Shown: positions 48,382 through 58,243 of the stretch, piece after piece | How the letters are laid out: each line of letters begins with the position of its first letter | Position numbering within the stretch: position 1 is the first letter of the stretch | Source of the DNA: Legionella lytica | Lineage (GTDB): Bacteria > Pseudomonadota > Gammaproteobacteria > Legionellales > Legionellaceae | Reading direction: 5' to 3' | NCBI RefSeq assembly: GCF_023921225.1 | Contig: NZ_CP071527.1 | Span: forward strand, 940,001 to 1,004,000 | DNA length: 64,000 bases | Notes under the pieces: generated by a model | Database searches by the model: none | The model's input: the letters and a program-made list of their open reading frames with translations, nothing else | What the model was told of the DNA's origin: nothing | Program-made: the position numbers and the translations under genes

Positions 48382-48482
48382 TTAGTTGGCCCTGGTCCGA
48401 AGGACATGTTCTAAAGGAATTGGCTGTGCTCATGGCTTCCGGACGCTACTTCTAAATGTTGGACCATAGGCACAACCTACAA
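48382..48482. repeat. Imperfect GTAGG-type repeat between pirin and ispA
   Basis: The minus strand of about 48455-48482 reads AATTGTAGGTTGTGCCTATGG and resembles AATTGTAGGTTGGGCTCATGG at 11343-11363. Short inverted pairs such as GTCC-GAA-GGAC (near 48395-48405) are present. No long perfect stem is found. It lies between convergent genes and is probably a decayed copy of the element seen near rpoD. Confidence 0.5.
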
Positions 48483-49385
48483 TTATTCAGCGGCAGCTAC
48501 TTTTGTTAAATCACTACGCGCTTGCAATATGCGCGTCAACGAAATCAAATCACCTGCTTTATCACCAAACAACTGGAGCTCATCTAAGGCTATTTGATAA
48601 TGACTATTTATTTCTGCTTCTAATTTCTCTTGAGTATATAAAGAGGCAAACGTAATTTTATCATTAGCTAGATCAGAAGAACGTCCTTTGCCTAAAAGTT
48701 CTGTTGGTGCATAACGATCCAAATAATCATCTTGCAACTGGAATACCAGACCAATGTGGCGAGCATAGGATCTTAATGCTGCTTTGCTTTGCTCAGTCGT
48801 AGAATTATCTGCAGCTAAGACCATTTCAATACAAGCAGAAATAAGTCGGCCAGTTTTCAGATGATGTATTTCACAAAGGAGCTCTTCACTAATCGACGAT
48901 TTACCTAATTCGGATAGATCCAGGCTTTGTCCACTCACCATTCCTGTAACACCGCTGGCTCGAACTAATTCTTGAGTGATGGCTATTACTTGGGCTGGGG
49001 GGAGGAGCTGGGATAAATGAGAGAGAAGCACTTCGATTGCTAGCGCTTGCATTCCATCACCCACTAAAATTGCAGTAGCTTCATCAAAAGCTTTATGACA
49101 GCTGGGCTTGCCGCGGCGAAAATCATCGTTATCCATCGCGGGTAAATCATCATGAATTAAAGAATAACAATGAGTTAATTCTACTGCAGCAGCAATGACA
49201 TCAAGAACCTGGAGGTCTAAATTAATTAAACTACCGGTTAAATAAACAAGGATGGGTCTAATTCTTTTTCCACCAGGAAATAGAGAATAGGTCATTGCTG
49301 TATAAATTTGTTCCGCAGGTATCGATACTTCTTTAGTAATCTGCGTAAGAAATTGCTCTTGGCGTTCGAGATAGGTTTTAATCAC
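48483..49385 (-). CDS. ispA: Farnesyl diphosphate synthase (polyprenyl synthetase)
   Basis: The 300-residue enzyme condenses dimethylallyl/geranyl diphosphate with isopentenyl diphosphate to farnesyl diphosphate for ubiquinone and undecaprenol. [14 protein letters not shown] binds the substrate, [15 protein letters not shown] is the first aspartate-rich motif, and [13 protein letters not shown] is the second. [13 protein letters not shown] spacing is the short-chain type. It overlaps xseB by 8 bases, the normal xseB-ispA order; dxs does not follow here, as the pirin gene is convergent. Confidence 0.95.
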   Translation of the reverse strand: MIKTYLERQEQFLTQITKEVSIPAEQIYTAMTYSLFPGGKRIRPILVYLTGSLINLDLQVLDVIAAAVELTHCYSLIHDDLPAMDNDDFRRGKPSCHKAFDEATAILVGDGMQALAIEVLLSHLSQLLPPAQVIAITQELVRASGVTGMVSGQSLDLSELGKSSISEELLCEIHHLKTGRLISACIEMVLAADNSTTEQSKAALRSYARHIGLVFQLQDDYLDRYAPTELLGKGRSSDLANDKITFASLYTQEKLEAEINSHYQIALDELQLFGDKAGDLISLTRILQARSDLTKVAAAE

Positions 49386-49608
49386 TTAATTCTTCATCCG
49401 AAAAGGGTTCTGCAGAGGATTGTGCAGTAGTTAGCATTTCAATTTTTTGCTCCGCTTGCTGTAATACATCCTGACAGCGTCTGGCTAAGCTGATTCCCTT
49501 TTCAAATTGTTTTAGCGAGTCCTCAAGAGTTAATTCCCCTTTTTCCAGCTGTCTAACAATTTCCTCTAATTCCCCTATAGACTGCTCAAAGTGGATGTCT
49601 TTGCTCAT
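49378..49608 (-). CDS. xseB: Exodeoxyribonuclease VII small subunit
   Basis: The product has 76 residues. [19 protein letters not shown] and [19 protein letters not shown] match XseB, which joins the large subunit XseA to degrade single-stranded DNA. The C-terminus is short and acidic. It overlaps ispA by 8 bases, so it is the first gene of a two-gene operon. xseA is not in the window. It is divergent from radA. Confidence 0.95.
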   Translation of the reverse strand: MSKDIHFEQSIGELEEIVRQLEKGELTLEDSLKQFEKGISLARRCQDVLQQAEQKIEMLTTAQSSAEPFSDEELSD

Positions 49609-49773
49609 AGACTTTGCCCTGTTTGTGCAAAAAGTTGTAATTATACATTGAGTTGTTTTCTGGATTCAATCATTAAATTAAAACTCAATGTTGGCGCTGA
49701 GTGCGGTGCCAAGATGTAGGAATTTTTTTAGAGTTCAGCTATGATGCCTGCACATTAATCAAGGTCAGTCACT

Positions 49774-51126
49774 ATGAAAACCAAAACCCAATTTGTATGC
49801 AATCAATGTGCCGCAGTCTTTAAACAATGGGCTGGACAATGCACGCAATGCGGGGCATGGAATTCAGTCGTTGAAGAAGGTGTTGTTCCTGCCAGCCGCA
49901 ATGCTCGCGGGGGCTCTTGGGTAAATCAGCGTTCAGTTATTACGGCTGTAGAAGATGTGGTGATGGATAAAGAAGTCCGTATGGATTGTGGATTATCTGA
50001 ACTAAATCGTGTCTTAGGTGGCGGTCTTGTTTATGGTTCGGTAGTGCTTATTGGGGGTGACCCAGGAATTGGCAAATCAACCCTACTGTTGCAAACCTTA
50101 GCTAATCTTTCCATGCAAGAAACCGTATTGTACGTTACTGGTGAAGAGTCTTTGCAACAAGTCGCTATGCGCGCTAAGCGTTTAAGTCTTCCCTTAGCAG
50201 GCCTAAGACTTTTAGCGGAAACACAGGTTGAATCAATTATTGCTCATACGCAAAAAGAAAATCCTAGGATTATTGTTATTGATTCCATCCAGACTATTTT
50301 TACCGAAAGTATCAGTTCCGCTCCGGGAGGGGTTAGTCAGGTACGTGAGTCTGCTGCACAATTAGTACGCTTTGCCAAAATGACTCAAACTGCAGTGTTT
50401 TTAGTAGGTCATGTTACCAAGGAGGGGGCCTTGGCAGGTCCGCGGGTTTTAGAGCATATGGTTGATAGTGTTTTATATTTTGAAGGGCAAAGTGATAGTC
50501 GCTTTCGCGTGATTCGTGCGATTAAAAATCGTTTTGGAGCCGTCAATGAATTGGGTGTATTTGCTATGACTGACAAAGGGTTAAAGGAAGTTGCTAACCC
50601 GTCTGCTATTTTTTTATCGCGCCAGCCAGAGCCAACCCCAGGGAGTGCTGTTATGGTTACTTGGGAAGGATCTCGTCCTATGCTTGTTGAAGTGCAAGCA
50701 TTGGTTGATGAGGCGCATGGCCAACAATCCAAGCGAGTCACTGTCGGTCTTGAGCATAACCGTTTGGCCATTTTGCTTGCTGTTTTGCATCGTCATGGTG
50801 GAATTGCAACTTATGATCAGGATATTTTTATCAACGTAGTAGGGGGCGTTAAAGTTACAGAAACGGGCTCTGATTTAGCCTTGCTGGCTGCAGTAGTTTC
50901 CAGTTTACGTAATCGTGTTTTTGATAGCGAAACTATTATTTTTGGTGAGGTTGGCTTAGCCGGTGAGATTAGGCCTGTGCAAAGTGGCCAAGAGCGGTTA
51001 AGAGAAGCCGCCAAGCATGGTTTTAAGCGTGCGATTGTTCCTTTTGCTAATGCTCCAAAACAACAGAATGGTTCCATGGTGATTGAACCAGTAAAATATT
51101 TACATGAAGTTTTAGAAAAAATGTGA
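49774..51126 (+). CDS. radA: DNA repair protein RadA
   Basis: The 450-residue RecA-like helicase promotes branch migration in homologous recombination and supports natural transformation. The N-terminal zinc finger has FVCNQCAAVFKQWAGQC then CGAW. The ATPase core has IGGDPGIGKSTLLLQ (Walker A) and the RadA-specific KNRFG motif in AIKNRFGAVNELGVF. The C-terminal Lon-like domain has YDQDIFINVVGGVKVTETGS and VGLAGEIRPVQSGQER. The length is normal. In L. pneumophila, as I recall, an ankyrin effector gene lies nearby, and one follows here. Confidence 0.97.
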   Translation: MKTKTQFVCNQCAAVFKQWAGQCTQCGAWNSVVEEGVVPASRNARGGSWVNQRSVITAVEDVVMDKEVRMDCGLSELNRVLGGGLVYGSVVLIGGDPGIGKSTLLLQTLANLSMQETVLYVTGEESLQQVAMRAKRLSLPLAGLRLLAETQVESIIAHTQKENPRIIVIDSIQTIFTESISSAPGGVSQVRESAAQLVRFAKMTQTAVFLVGHVTKEGALAGPRVLEHMVDSVLYFEGQSDSRFRVIRAIKNRFGAVNELGVFAMTDKGLKEVANPSAIFLSRQPEPTPGSAVMVTWEGSRPMLVEVQALVDEAHGQQSKRVTVGLEHNRLAILLAVLHRHGGIATYDQDIFINVVGGVKVTETGSDLALLAAVVSSLRNRVFDSETIIFGEVGLAGEIRPVQSGQERLREAAKHGFKRAIVPFANAPKQQNGSMVIEPVKYLHEVLEKM

Positions 51127-51355
51127 TTATTAAGATAGAAGTAGTTGAGATATTACTCAATACCCCTTAGTATTGCCGCCATATAGCCTATAAGTGGTTA
51201 GGGCTGCTAAAAAGCACGTCATTGTGTCGAGATGACGTATCTATTATGAATTATTATATTTATTTTCTGATTTGATAAATTATTAGCAAGGGTAGTTGTT
51301 TTTTTTAAACACTGTATTAATATTGAACAAATCATGCTGTCGGGAATGGTTTTTA

Positions 51356-53269
51356 ATGGGTGCTGCTTTTTATAACATTAAAGATATTATTTTAGGTCTT
51401 CCTTCTCATTCTGGGCATGAGGCGTATCTTAGTGCCCTACATAGACTTGATAATCAAAAAATCATATATAAAAAAAATAAATATGGCATTGCTTCTTTTT
51501 CTCGCTTAGAAGTAAGTTTCAGCCAGCTTGCAAAATTATTTTTATCTCCTGATTTAACGCCTTCACAGCGACTCGTTGTGGACGATGAGAATCAAGTTGT
51601 TGGGGTGGCGGTTCAGCATCTTTGTTATGCTGTTGAGAACAAAGAGGGCTTAGAACATGCATTCTATACCTTAAATAATCCTCACTCTAATTGTAAAACC
51701 ACGAAGCATCGGATTTCAGATCTGGCAAAGATTCCTATATATTTCTTAGACAAATTACCGCAGGGTTTTTATGCCCAATTGCTTAAAGCAGAAAAAGCGG
51801 GGCAGTTAACTATTGATTATGATTCTTTGGCAAGTATCCTGGCAACCTCTTATACTATGGAGGAGGATGATTTGCATAAAGGGAATTTTGGTTTTTATCT
51901 GGTAGAAAAAGAAGGAAAGCCTCAAGTTGAGTTTTTTAAAATCGACCATGATTTGATGTTTGTGGATAGTATTATGGGATTCCACACTCGCAGGCCATTT
52001 CATTTATTTCATGGTCCTAGTGCCTTTGATATTTTTGCGGAAGACTTATTATCATTTCCAAATTTGAAGCGCTCAGCCAATTCGTATTGGCCTACAAAAT
52101 TTGGTTATGTAGCCAATCCTTTTGATAATAAGGAATACCATAATTTTGCCGAAATATCTGCTTTTTCACGCTTGGCAACAACTCCTGCATTTATTCGTTC
52201 AAAGTGGAAAACCTTTTTTAAACATTGTTCTATTCCAAGAACGTTAATTGAAACGACTTTAAATGAATGTGCCAATATTCAAGATTCAGCTGATCGTGCC
52301 CATATTGCTTTAATAACCCAAGCTATGGTTACTCGACTTGCACATTTACGAGCCGTATTATTTTCAATCAAAGAATTTCGTGATTTTGTTATTAGTATGA
52401 GTGATGAGGAAAATGATGAACTCCTGCGTGAAATTATTCCCACCAATGATGCATTAGAACCGCAAATCACACAAACATTAGCGCGATTTCATACCCTATG
52501 TGCTGAAAACGGCTTTGCAGAGGGAGATACGCCGTTACATGCCGCGATTAAATTGGGTGAGTATCGTTATGAAGAATCCATACGCATGTTTGGTCAATTT
52601 ATTAATGTAAAAAATAAAGAAGGCAAAACACCTTTGGATGTCGCTTTGGATCAAGTTAATGCATTTGCCCCTGATGTGGAAAGCAATGTGAGTGTTGATA
52701 TGCGATTTGTGATGAGGCATTTGTTAGAAAATGGGGCACAAAAGACAGAGACATTTAATCGCGCAGGATTAGATCACGAAATCAAACACTATGTTTTTGC
52801 AAACCCGTTTAAAACGAACATCGCAGCCACAACCTCTTATACTGATTTGCAACAGAATTTAAGAGATATTGGTGAGGCGCATCAGTTTTGTCTGAAATAT
52901 AAAAAGAATATGGCCATTGACTGTATTAGGGAGTGGATTGATGTGAGAAAGTCTCATCCTGACTTTCCACAGGAGTTAGAGCAATTAAAACGAGATGTGA
53001 ATGGTCAGTCCTCCGAGGCGGAGGCCGCACCATTAAAATACCTTCGCCAGTTACGAAGTCGATTATGGATTGTGCGTCAGCTAAGAGGATTATATGGTTT
53101 GACCTCAACGCAGATGGAAATTAATCAACTCATTAATCAGACAAAGAATGAACTTAACCCTCAAGGGTCGAGTTACTTTTCATTTTTCAGCGGGGTTAAC
53201 TCAGGTGCCGCGCCACAGCCTGACGCGACTAATTTGCCATCCACCTCAATGAGTTTGCATCTCTCCTAG
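51356..53269 (+). CDS. Ankyrin-repeat protein with lipid-kinase-like catalytic motifs (AnkK/LegA5-like)
   Basis: The product has 637 residues from ATG 51356, with GGA about 10 bases upstream; the frame extends to 51296. The N-terminal half has EEDDLHKGNFGFYL at about 169-182, a D-x-H-x-x-N pattern like the DRHxxN catalytic loop of PI3/PI4 kinases, and about 20 residues later FFKIDHDLMF in the place of DFG. The C-terminal half has two ankyrin-like units (AEGDTPLHAAIKLGEYR and NKEGKTPLDVALDQ). L. pneumophila LegA5/AnkK is an ankyrin effector reported to act as a phosphoinositide 3-kinase, and the position after radA fits it. Export by Dot/Icm is likely but not shown here. Confidence 0.82.
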   Translation: MGAAFYNIKDIILGLPSHSGHEAYLSALHRLDNQKIIYKKNKYGIASFSRLEVSFSQLAKLFLSPDLTPSQRLVVDDENQVVGVAVQHLCYAVENKEGLEHAFYTLNNPHSNCKTTKHRISDLAKIPIYFLDKLPQGFYAQLLKAEKAGQLTIDYDSLASILATSYTMEEDDLHKGNFGFYLVEKEGKPQVEFFKIDHDLMFVDSIMGFHTRRPFHLFHGPSAFDIFAEDLLSFPNLKRSANSYWPTKFGYVANPFDNKEYHNFAEISAFSRLATTPAFIRSKWKTFFKHCSIPRTLIETTLNECANIQDSADRAHIALITQAMVTRLAHLRAVLFSIKEFRDFVISMSDEENDELLREIIPTNDALEPQITQTLARFHTLCAENGFAEGDTPLHAAIKLGEYRYEESIRMFGQFINVKNKEGKTPLDVALDQVNAFAPDVESNVSVDMRFVMRHLLENGAQKTETFNRAGLDHEIKHYVFANPFKTNIAATTSYTDLQQNLRDIGEAHQFCLKYKKNMAIDCIREWIDVRKSHPDFPQELEQLKRDVNGQSSEAEAAPLKYLRQLRSRLWIVRQLRGLYGLTSTQMEINQLINQTKNELNPQGSSYFSFFSGVNSGAAPQPDATNLPSTSMSLHLS

Positions 53270-53545
53270 GCGGAATGGATAGGTATGACGACAGCGCGCA
53301 TAACCTTCGCCTATTTTTCTGGGATCATTGTAAAAGGCATAATGAGTTGCATTATATTCGCAGCAGGGTATTGAGCTGATAAAGCAACCACGCTTGGCAT
53401 TCCAAACATAACCTCGGGGAGTGAGTTCCAGAGTTCTGCCATCGTAGCAAATATAACGCGGTTGTGATGGTGTATTTCCTACAATGCATCCTTGCGCATG
53501 AACAAAATTTGCCATGACTAATAAACCCAACAGAATAATTCGCAT
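53246..53545 (-). CDS. Small secreted cysteine-rich protein
   Basis: The product has 99 residues. The N-terminal 17 (MRIILLGLLVMANFVHAQ) form a signal peptide cut after HA. The mature part has six cysteines (GCIVGN, YICYDG, RGCFISSIPCCEYN, YARCRHTY), suggesting a disulfide-stabilised periplasmic or secreted domain. No family is known to me. Its 3' end overlaps the convergent AnkK-like gene by 24 bases. It is divergent from the next large gene. Confidence 0.75.
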   Translation of the reverse strand: MRIILLGLLVMANFVHAQGCIVGNTPSQPRYICYDGRTLELTPRGYVWNAKRGCFISSIPCCEYNATHYAFYNDPRKIGEGYARCRHTYPFRLGEMQTH

Positions 53546-53627
53546 TAAATGACCCTAAACTTGCTATACTAAATATAAACTTAATTCATCTTATACCAAG
53601 TATTCAATAAAAATGAGGCTTTTCTAG

Positions 53628-53674
53628 TAATTTAAGGTTAAATTAATAATTTAAGTTTAAAATGAATACATAAT
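53628..53674 (+). promoter_or_regulatory. Direct-repeat regulator site and -10 element before the 1195-residue gene
   Basis: TAATTTAAGGTTAAA (53628-53642) is repeated with one change at 53647-53661, 19 bases apart, about two helical turns. A -10-like CATAAT lies at 53669-53674, so the second copy would cover the -35 position. This geometry is that of a response-regulator-activated promoter. PmrA, which controls many Dot/Icm effector genes and recognises TTAA-type repeats, is a candidate; the match is not exact. Confidence 0.5.
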
Positions 53675-53692
53675 GGTTTTCGGAGTGTGACT

Positions 53693-56600
53693 ATGGCTAA
53701 AAATAAAGAGTTGTGGAATATGTTGAATAACCCACAATGGGCTAGTTTAGATGAACCTGCCAAGACGAAATTATTAGCTGCATTTGATGATTTATTAGCC
53801 GTAGATCCTAAAGACACTAACAAGTTCATGGCAGCGGTAGCTGCACATGCAGAGACCTGGGACATTTTTGATGACGCTGAAGAATGGGCGAATTCTGGTT
53901 TCGGTCTTGTCCACTATGATGCCTGGGAATATTACGAGTCAGATGATTTTTTAAATCCAAGGGATTCATTTAACTTTGTTAAGCTCCATCAAGAGGCAGC
54001 TGCCCAGCGCGTTAAACTTAGTTTGAATACAGTGGACGATCGAGATGTCTTGTTGGGAATTATGCAAAACAATTCCGATACCTTAAGAGAATATCTTGCA
54101 GGTATTGAACCTAAGATTGCAGTGGGAGCTGGTTGGGATCCGAAAAAACCGTCAAAAGATAATGTTTTAACTGATGAGGCTTTAGTCGATATTCAACAAG
54201 ACGCAGTAGCTCGTTGGGTTTTATTGGCAATAGAAGATGTGGATCTCGATGTATTAGAGCGATTAATTGCTAAAACGGCTTTTGATTTTGATGATGAAAT
54301 AAAAGCTTTACCTGGCTTTCCTAACGAGCAGGCTGGTCTGATCGAGAGGGAGCGCATCTGGGGCTTAGTGGAAGAACGAGTTCGCGCACGTCAAAAAGAA
54401 TTATCAGTGGTCGCTGTATTTGATGATTATACCCAATATTTTAATGATCTAAGTGACGCCGAGGTTTTGCGGATGGCGCCTCTTTTGATGGCAGATGAAG
54501 CCAATTTCCGCACTGATTTGCCTGATGATGCAAGCCCATATAGCGCTCATAAAGGCGATCTAAATTCTGATGATGTTAATGCGCTTAGAGAGCAGTTAGG
54601 CGAACGTTATTTGAAGCTGGCTGTAGCTCGCCGTATCCAAAGGGGTGAGGCTTTGGATCAACTATTTATGGCGGACACAGACGTTGCGTTTCGCGCCGAA
54701 TTAAAAAAACTGTTCCCTGCTCATGCTTATATTGACCAAGTGGCTACCCCGCAATTCATGACCGAATGCAAAAAGCAAATGGCTGCGCAAATGATTTCAG
54801 TTATCGCCCAAGAAATCAGAGGGCACGGGGAGGATTTTAATGAGTTGATTGCTCTAGCATCTCAATCTGACGATGCGTTTAAAAAGGTTATAAAAGACAG
54901 AAAAACCACCGATGCTGCTCTTACCGAAATTTTTCCTGGTTTGGATCTAACCGATGAGACTGCAAAAAACCAAGCGAAAGAGCAAGTATCTAATATGGTA
55001 GATGCTCTTTTTGCTGGTGAAAATCGAGAAAAAATGGATGAGATACGCCAATTGGCGCGTACTAGAGCGTTCGAGCGGGTGGTGGCATTTGTTGCTGGTG
55101 TACCCGGACCCGGAGCACATAAGAGTTTGGTTGATGCGTTTTCCAATATGAGTGTCGAGGCGCAAGAGAAATTACTGCTTCGAAATGACCGCGACCAAGA
55201 ACGAATGGCTATTATAAAACACTTAGTGAATGCGCAGGATATAAGTGTGCTTAAACACTATATGCCTGAAGCAGATGAAGCTGATTTACAAGCGGTATTA
55301 GACTCTTCTGCACAACGTGCTTTATCGAAACAAATTCAGAATCCTGGAATTTATAAGGTATTGGCTGCCAGATATCCAGTTGACTTAACCGAAGAGCAAA
55401 TTGAGGAGATCAATGCGACGTTGGCAAGGAAGGATTGGAATGATGAAGCCAGTTATATACAGATGGTTGCTGAGATAAAGGTTATTTGTGCTGTTGCAGG
55501 AGCGGAGCATGAAGTGGCATTTAACCGAGCCTTTGGACTTGCCGATGATGGGTTAACTAAAAATGATACCCATGGATTTGCCAAAGCAATCCATGAGCAT
55601 AATAAAAAGTATCAAGAGCTCTTTAATGCATATCAGGATGAAGATAGTGCTATTAATAAAGATTTTTTGGGAGCTATGCTGGCCCTTCCTCTTTCACAGG
55701 GCACTCTTCCTCAAAAACCTGAAGCATTTATGGCTTTGCAAAGGCAAGTATTAAACTTTGCCGACCGAGAACTTTTTATCGATGTATGTGTTAGTATGGG
55801 AAGTACAGGATTAACAGAAACAGCGAAAAAGCAATTTAAAGCATCTTTAGATCAAGCAATCTCGCCCACATTGTTTCATCAGATGCAAGCTGATCTCGTA
55901 AAAAATGCGTGCACGGAGCAAAGACCTGAAGAGGCAATAAAGGCAGTAAGCAACGTAGAAAAAATCTTAGCGAAAATGCAACAAGCTCAAGAAAAGATTG
56001 GTAAGCATCTTGATAGCGCAAAGTTTGTTTTTGATGTCAAAGAAATACATATAAACAATCTTCATATTAGAGAACAAGAGAAAAAGTCGAAACCAGGAGA
56101 AAGTTTAAGAGAAAAATACGCGGCTTTGGCAAAAAATTGTGACGCCAAAATGGACGAGCTAAGACATGATCATGCTCGATTAAAAAGTATGATTGATGCT
56201 TTACCTGATTCGGTTGAAATAGCTCAAGCCACAGTAGGAGCTAAAGTTGAGGCATTGAAAAATAAATTGCAGACTCAACTAGCTCAAATTGATCAACAAT
56301 TAGAGAAATATGGGCAAATAAAAGAGCGCATTGAGGGCCCTGATGGTATCCTCGATATGATTCATCGAGTAAAGCAGCGTCCTTATTGGTTTTATAATCG
56401 TGCCGAGATTACCAGCGGAGTTGTTACTCGGGATGAATTAAGCGCATTGGCTATTCAAGAAGGTGGGGTCAATCCAGATAATAGTCAGAGGGTCGCTATT
56501 GATAGCCAAGATCCAGGTGCAGCAGCTAAGTTTCAACTTGCAGATCCGCTAGGAAGTTCGCAAGTACATTATTTTGATATAGTTCAGAAACGCCCACAGA

Positions 56601-57280
56601 CGAGTGATCGGAGCCAGATAGTTACAATTGAAAGTCGTTTTACTTATGATACGAGCAAAAGCGTTCCCACAACAGCTACAGATCGGGGAATACATAGAGC
56701 GAATGCTGGATGTGTTACTGTTGAGAAATTCCCGGATTATCAAGAAGGAAGTCCAACAGACCCTGTACTGCTTGAAAAAGCGAAAGTTGATTATGCTATG
56801 GTAGTGGCCACTCAGCTTCTTGCTACGATGGATAGACCACCAAGTAAAGATAACCCTCTGCGTTTGCGTGGAGCAAATGAAGAACAATTAAAGTACATAT
56901 GGACTGCTTTGGTTGTTCTTGGTGAAAAGACACCTAATATGAAGTTTGGTCCAGATGCAATCAGAGTGGTTAATGACCATATCTTTAATCCGAAAGCTCA
57001 ATTAGGCTGGGGATGGAGTAACTTTTCTAAAAGCTCTCTTTATGAAACCGTGTTTAAAAAACATAGTGAGAGTGTTAATTCAGCAATTGAGGCATCAAAA
57101 GAGCATGCTTCTGATCGCTTGAATCGAAAAGGAACGCCTAAGTCTGAAGAGCAAATGAAAGAAACAAGCCAGCTTTATAGAAGCACCGTAAATACGAACA
57201 GGGAAGAGAGGGTAAAAACACACGGGGTGTCCGCAGAGACGGAAGCGGAACAGGAAAGGCGTCCTAGTTCTCATTCTTAA
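53693..57280 (+). CDS. Large 1195-residue protein, candidate Dot/Icm effector
   Basis: Start: ATG 53693 with GGAG 7 bases upstream. The N-terminal ~700 residues are helical and acidic, with recurring EEA/DDA- and 'AL/LP'-rich segments that suggest degenerate repeats, including MADTDVAFRAELKKLFPAH and ATPQFMTECKKQMAAQM. About residues 770-900 are strongly coiled-coil (VEKILAKMQQAQEKIGKHLD, LKNKLQTQLAQIDQQLEKYG). The last ~300 contain a less repetitive globular region with TRDELSALAIQEGG. The C-terminus is charged (AETEAEQERRPSSHS), with glutamates as in Dot/Icm signals. No enzyme motif is recognised. It is single, preceded by a regulatory direct repeat and followed by a hairpin before murI. 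Confidence 0.75.
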   Translation: MAKNKELWNMLNNPQWASLDEPAKTKLLAAFDDLLAVDPKDTNKFMAAVAAHAETWDIFDDAEEWANSGFGLVHYDAWEYYESDDFLNPRDSFNFVKLHQEAAAQRVKLSLNTVDDRDVLLGIMQNNSDTLREYLAGIEPKIAVGAGWDPKKPSKDNVLTDEALVDIQQDAVARWVLLAIEDVDLDVLERLIAKTAFDFDDEIKALPGFPNEQAGLIERERIWGLVEERVRARQKELSVVAVFDDYTQYFNDLSDAEVLRMAPLLMADEANFRTDLPDDASPYSAHKGDLNSDDVNALREQLGERYLKLAVARRIQRGEALDQLFMADTDVAFRAELKKLFPAHAYIDQVATPQFMTECKKQMAAQMISVIAQEIRGHGEDFNELIALASQSDDAFKKVIKDRKTTDAALTEIFPGLDLTDETAKNQAKEQVSNMVDALFAGENREKMDEIRQLARTRAFERVVAFVAGVPGPGAHKSLVDAFSNMSVEAQEKLLLRNDRDQERMAIIKHLVNAQDISVLKHYMPEADEADLQAVLDSSAQRALSKQIQNPGIYKVLAARYPVDLTEEQIEEINATLARKDWNDEASYIQMVAEIKVICAVAGAEHEVAFNRAFGLADDGLTKNDTHGFAKAIHEHNKKYQELFNAYQDEDSAINKDFLGAMLALPLSQGTLPQKPEAFMALQRQVLNFADRELFIDVCVSMGSTGLTETAKKQFKASLDQAISPTLFHQMQADLVKNACTEQRPEEAIKAVSNVEKILAKMQQAQEKIGKHLDSAKFVFDVKEIHINNLHIREQEKKSKPGESLREKYAALAKNCDAKMDELRHDHARLKSMIDALPDSVEIAQATVGAKVEALKNKLQTQLAQIDQQLEKYGQIKERIEGPDGILDMIHRVKQRPYWFYNRAEITSGVVTRDELSALAIQEGGVNPDNSQRVAIDSQDPGAAAKFQLADPLGSSQVHYFDIVQKRPQTSDRSQIVTIESRFTYDTSKSVPTTATDRGIHRANAGCVTVEKFPDYQEGSPTDPVLLEKAKVDYAMVVATQLLATMDRPPSKDNPLRLRGANEEQLKYIWTALVVLGEKTPNMKFGPDAIRVVNDHIFNPKAQLGWGWSNFSKSSLYETVFKKHSESVNSAIEASKEHASDRLNRKGTPKSEEQMKETSQLYRSTVNTNREERVKTHGVSAETEAEQERRPSSHS

Positions 57281-57296
57281 TCCTATTTATTCAATT

Positions 57297-57317
57297 TCCC
57301 GCGGTTTGGCCGCGGGA
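57297..57317 (+). terminator. G/C-rich hairpin after the 1195-residue gene
   Basis: TCCCGCGG (57297-57304) pairs exactly with CCGCGGGA (57310-57317) around TTTGG, followed by TCTTAATCT. It lies 17 bases after the stop and ends the long gene's transcript. Confidence 0.8.
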
Positions 57318-57432
57318 TCTTAATCTAGCCGTAAAATGCCGTAATTGTTGTGAGTTCTAGCCTGAGTTGCTATTTCTATACTATTCTAGCTAAAATGGAC
57401 TTATTTTGGCCTAAATAATAAAGGGGATATAA

Positions 57433-58242
57433 TTGGATTCTAATCAATTAGCTATTGGGGTATTTGATTCAGGGATGGGGGGACTGACCGTTTTACGTGT
57501 ATTGAAAGAATGCTTACCTCAAGAGTCATTTATTTATTTAGGTGATACTGCTCGCCTTCCTTATGGTACCAAGAGCCCGGATACCGTAAAACAATATGCG
57601 ATGCAAATGGCGAAGTTACTTGTAGAGCGGCGAATTAAAGCCTTGGTAATTGCTTGTAATACGGCAACAACTGCCGCGTTGCCTTATTTGCAATCCATGT
57701 TGCCTGATATGCCCGTGCTCGGGGTGGTTATGCCAGGAGCTCAAGCTGTTGTTGCTGCCACCAAAAATCAGCGTGTTGCTGTTTTAGCTACGGAAACGAC
57801 GATTGCGTCTAAAGCATATCAAGAGCTTATCGTACAACAGTTGCCTGATGCTGTAATTAGTACACGTGCATGTAGTGTTTTAGTGGCGTTGGCAGAAGAG
57901 GGAATGACGGATAATCAGGTAGCTCGTGAAGCGCTAAAACATTATTTAGATGGTTTTAAGGATGAAGACACCGTATTGCTTGGCTGTACGCATTTCCCAG
58001 TATTTAAATCATTATTAACCGATTTATTGCCAAAAGGGGTTACTATTGTTGATTCGGCCCATGCAACGGCCCATTCATTGTGCGCTTTACTGGAGCAGAA
58101 AAAATTACTTAATGATTCATCTGCGGCTGCAAGCGTTAATTATTTAGTAACTGATTCAATTAAACGCTTTCAGTCTGTTGGTGAAATATTTTTAGGAGAG
58201 ACTCTAAGTGCCGCAGACATTGAATTAGTCGACGTGCGTTAA
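57433..58242 (+). CDS. murI: Glutamate racemase
   Basis: MurI makes D-glutamate for peptidoglycan. The product has 269 residues and starts at a TTG at 57433 with GGGGA 5-6 bases upstream; no ATG fits the family start. IGVFDSGMGGLTVLRVLKE opens the protein. The two catalytic cysteines are in IACNTATT and LLGCTHFPVF. LPYGTKSPDTV is conserved. It stands alone on the plus strand and is convergent with the small CaaX-like gene. Confidence 0.96.
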   Translation: MDSNQLAIGVFDSGMGGLTVLRVLKECLPQESFIYLGDTARLPYGTKSPDTVKQYAMQMAKLLVERRIKALVIACNTATTAALPYLQSMLPDMPVLGVVMPGAQAVVAATKNQRVAVLATETTIASKAYQELIVQQLPDAVISTRACSVLVALAEEGMTDNQVAREALKHYLDGFKDEDTVLLGCTHFPVFKSLLTDLLPKGVTIVDSAHATAHSLCALLEQKKLLNDSSAAASVNYLVTDSIKRFQSVGEIFLGETLSAADIELVDVR

Positions 58243-58243
58243 T

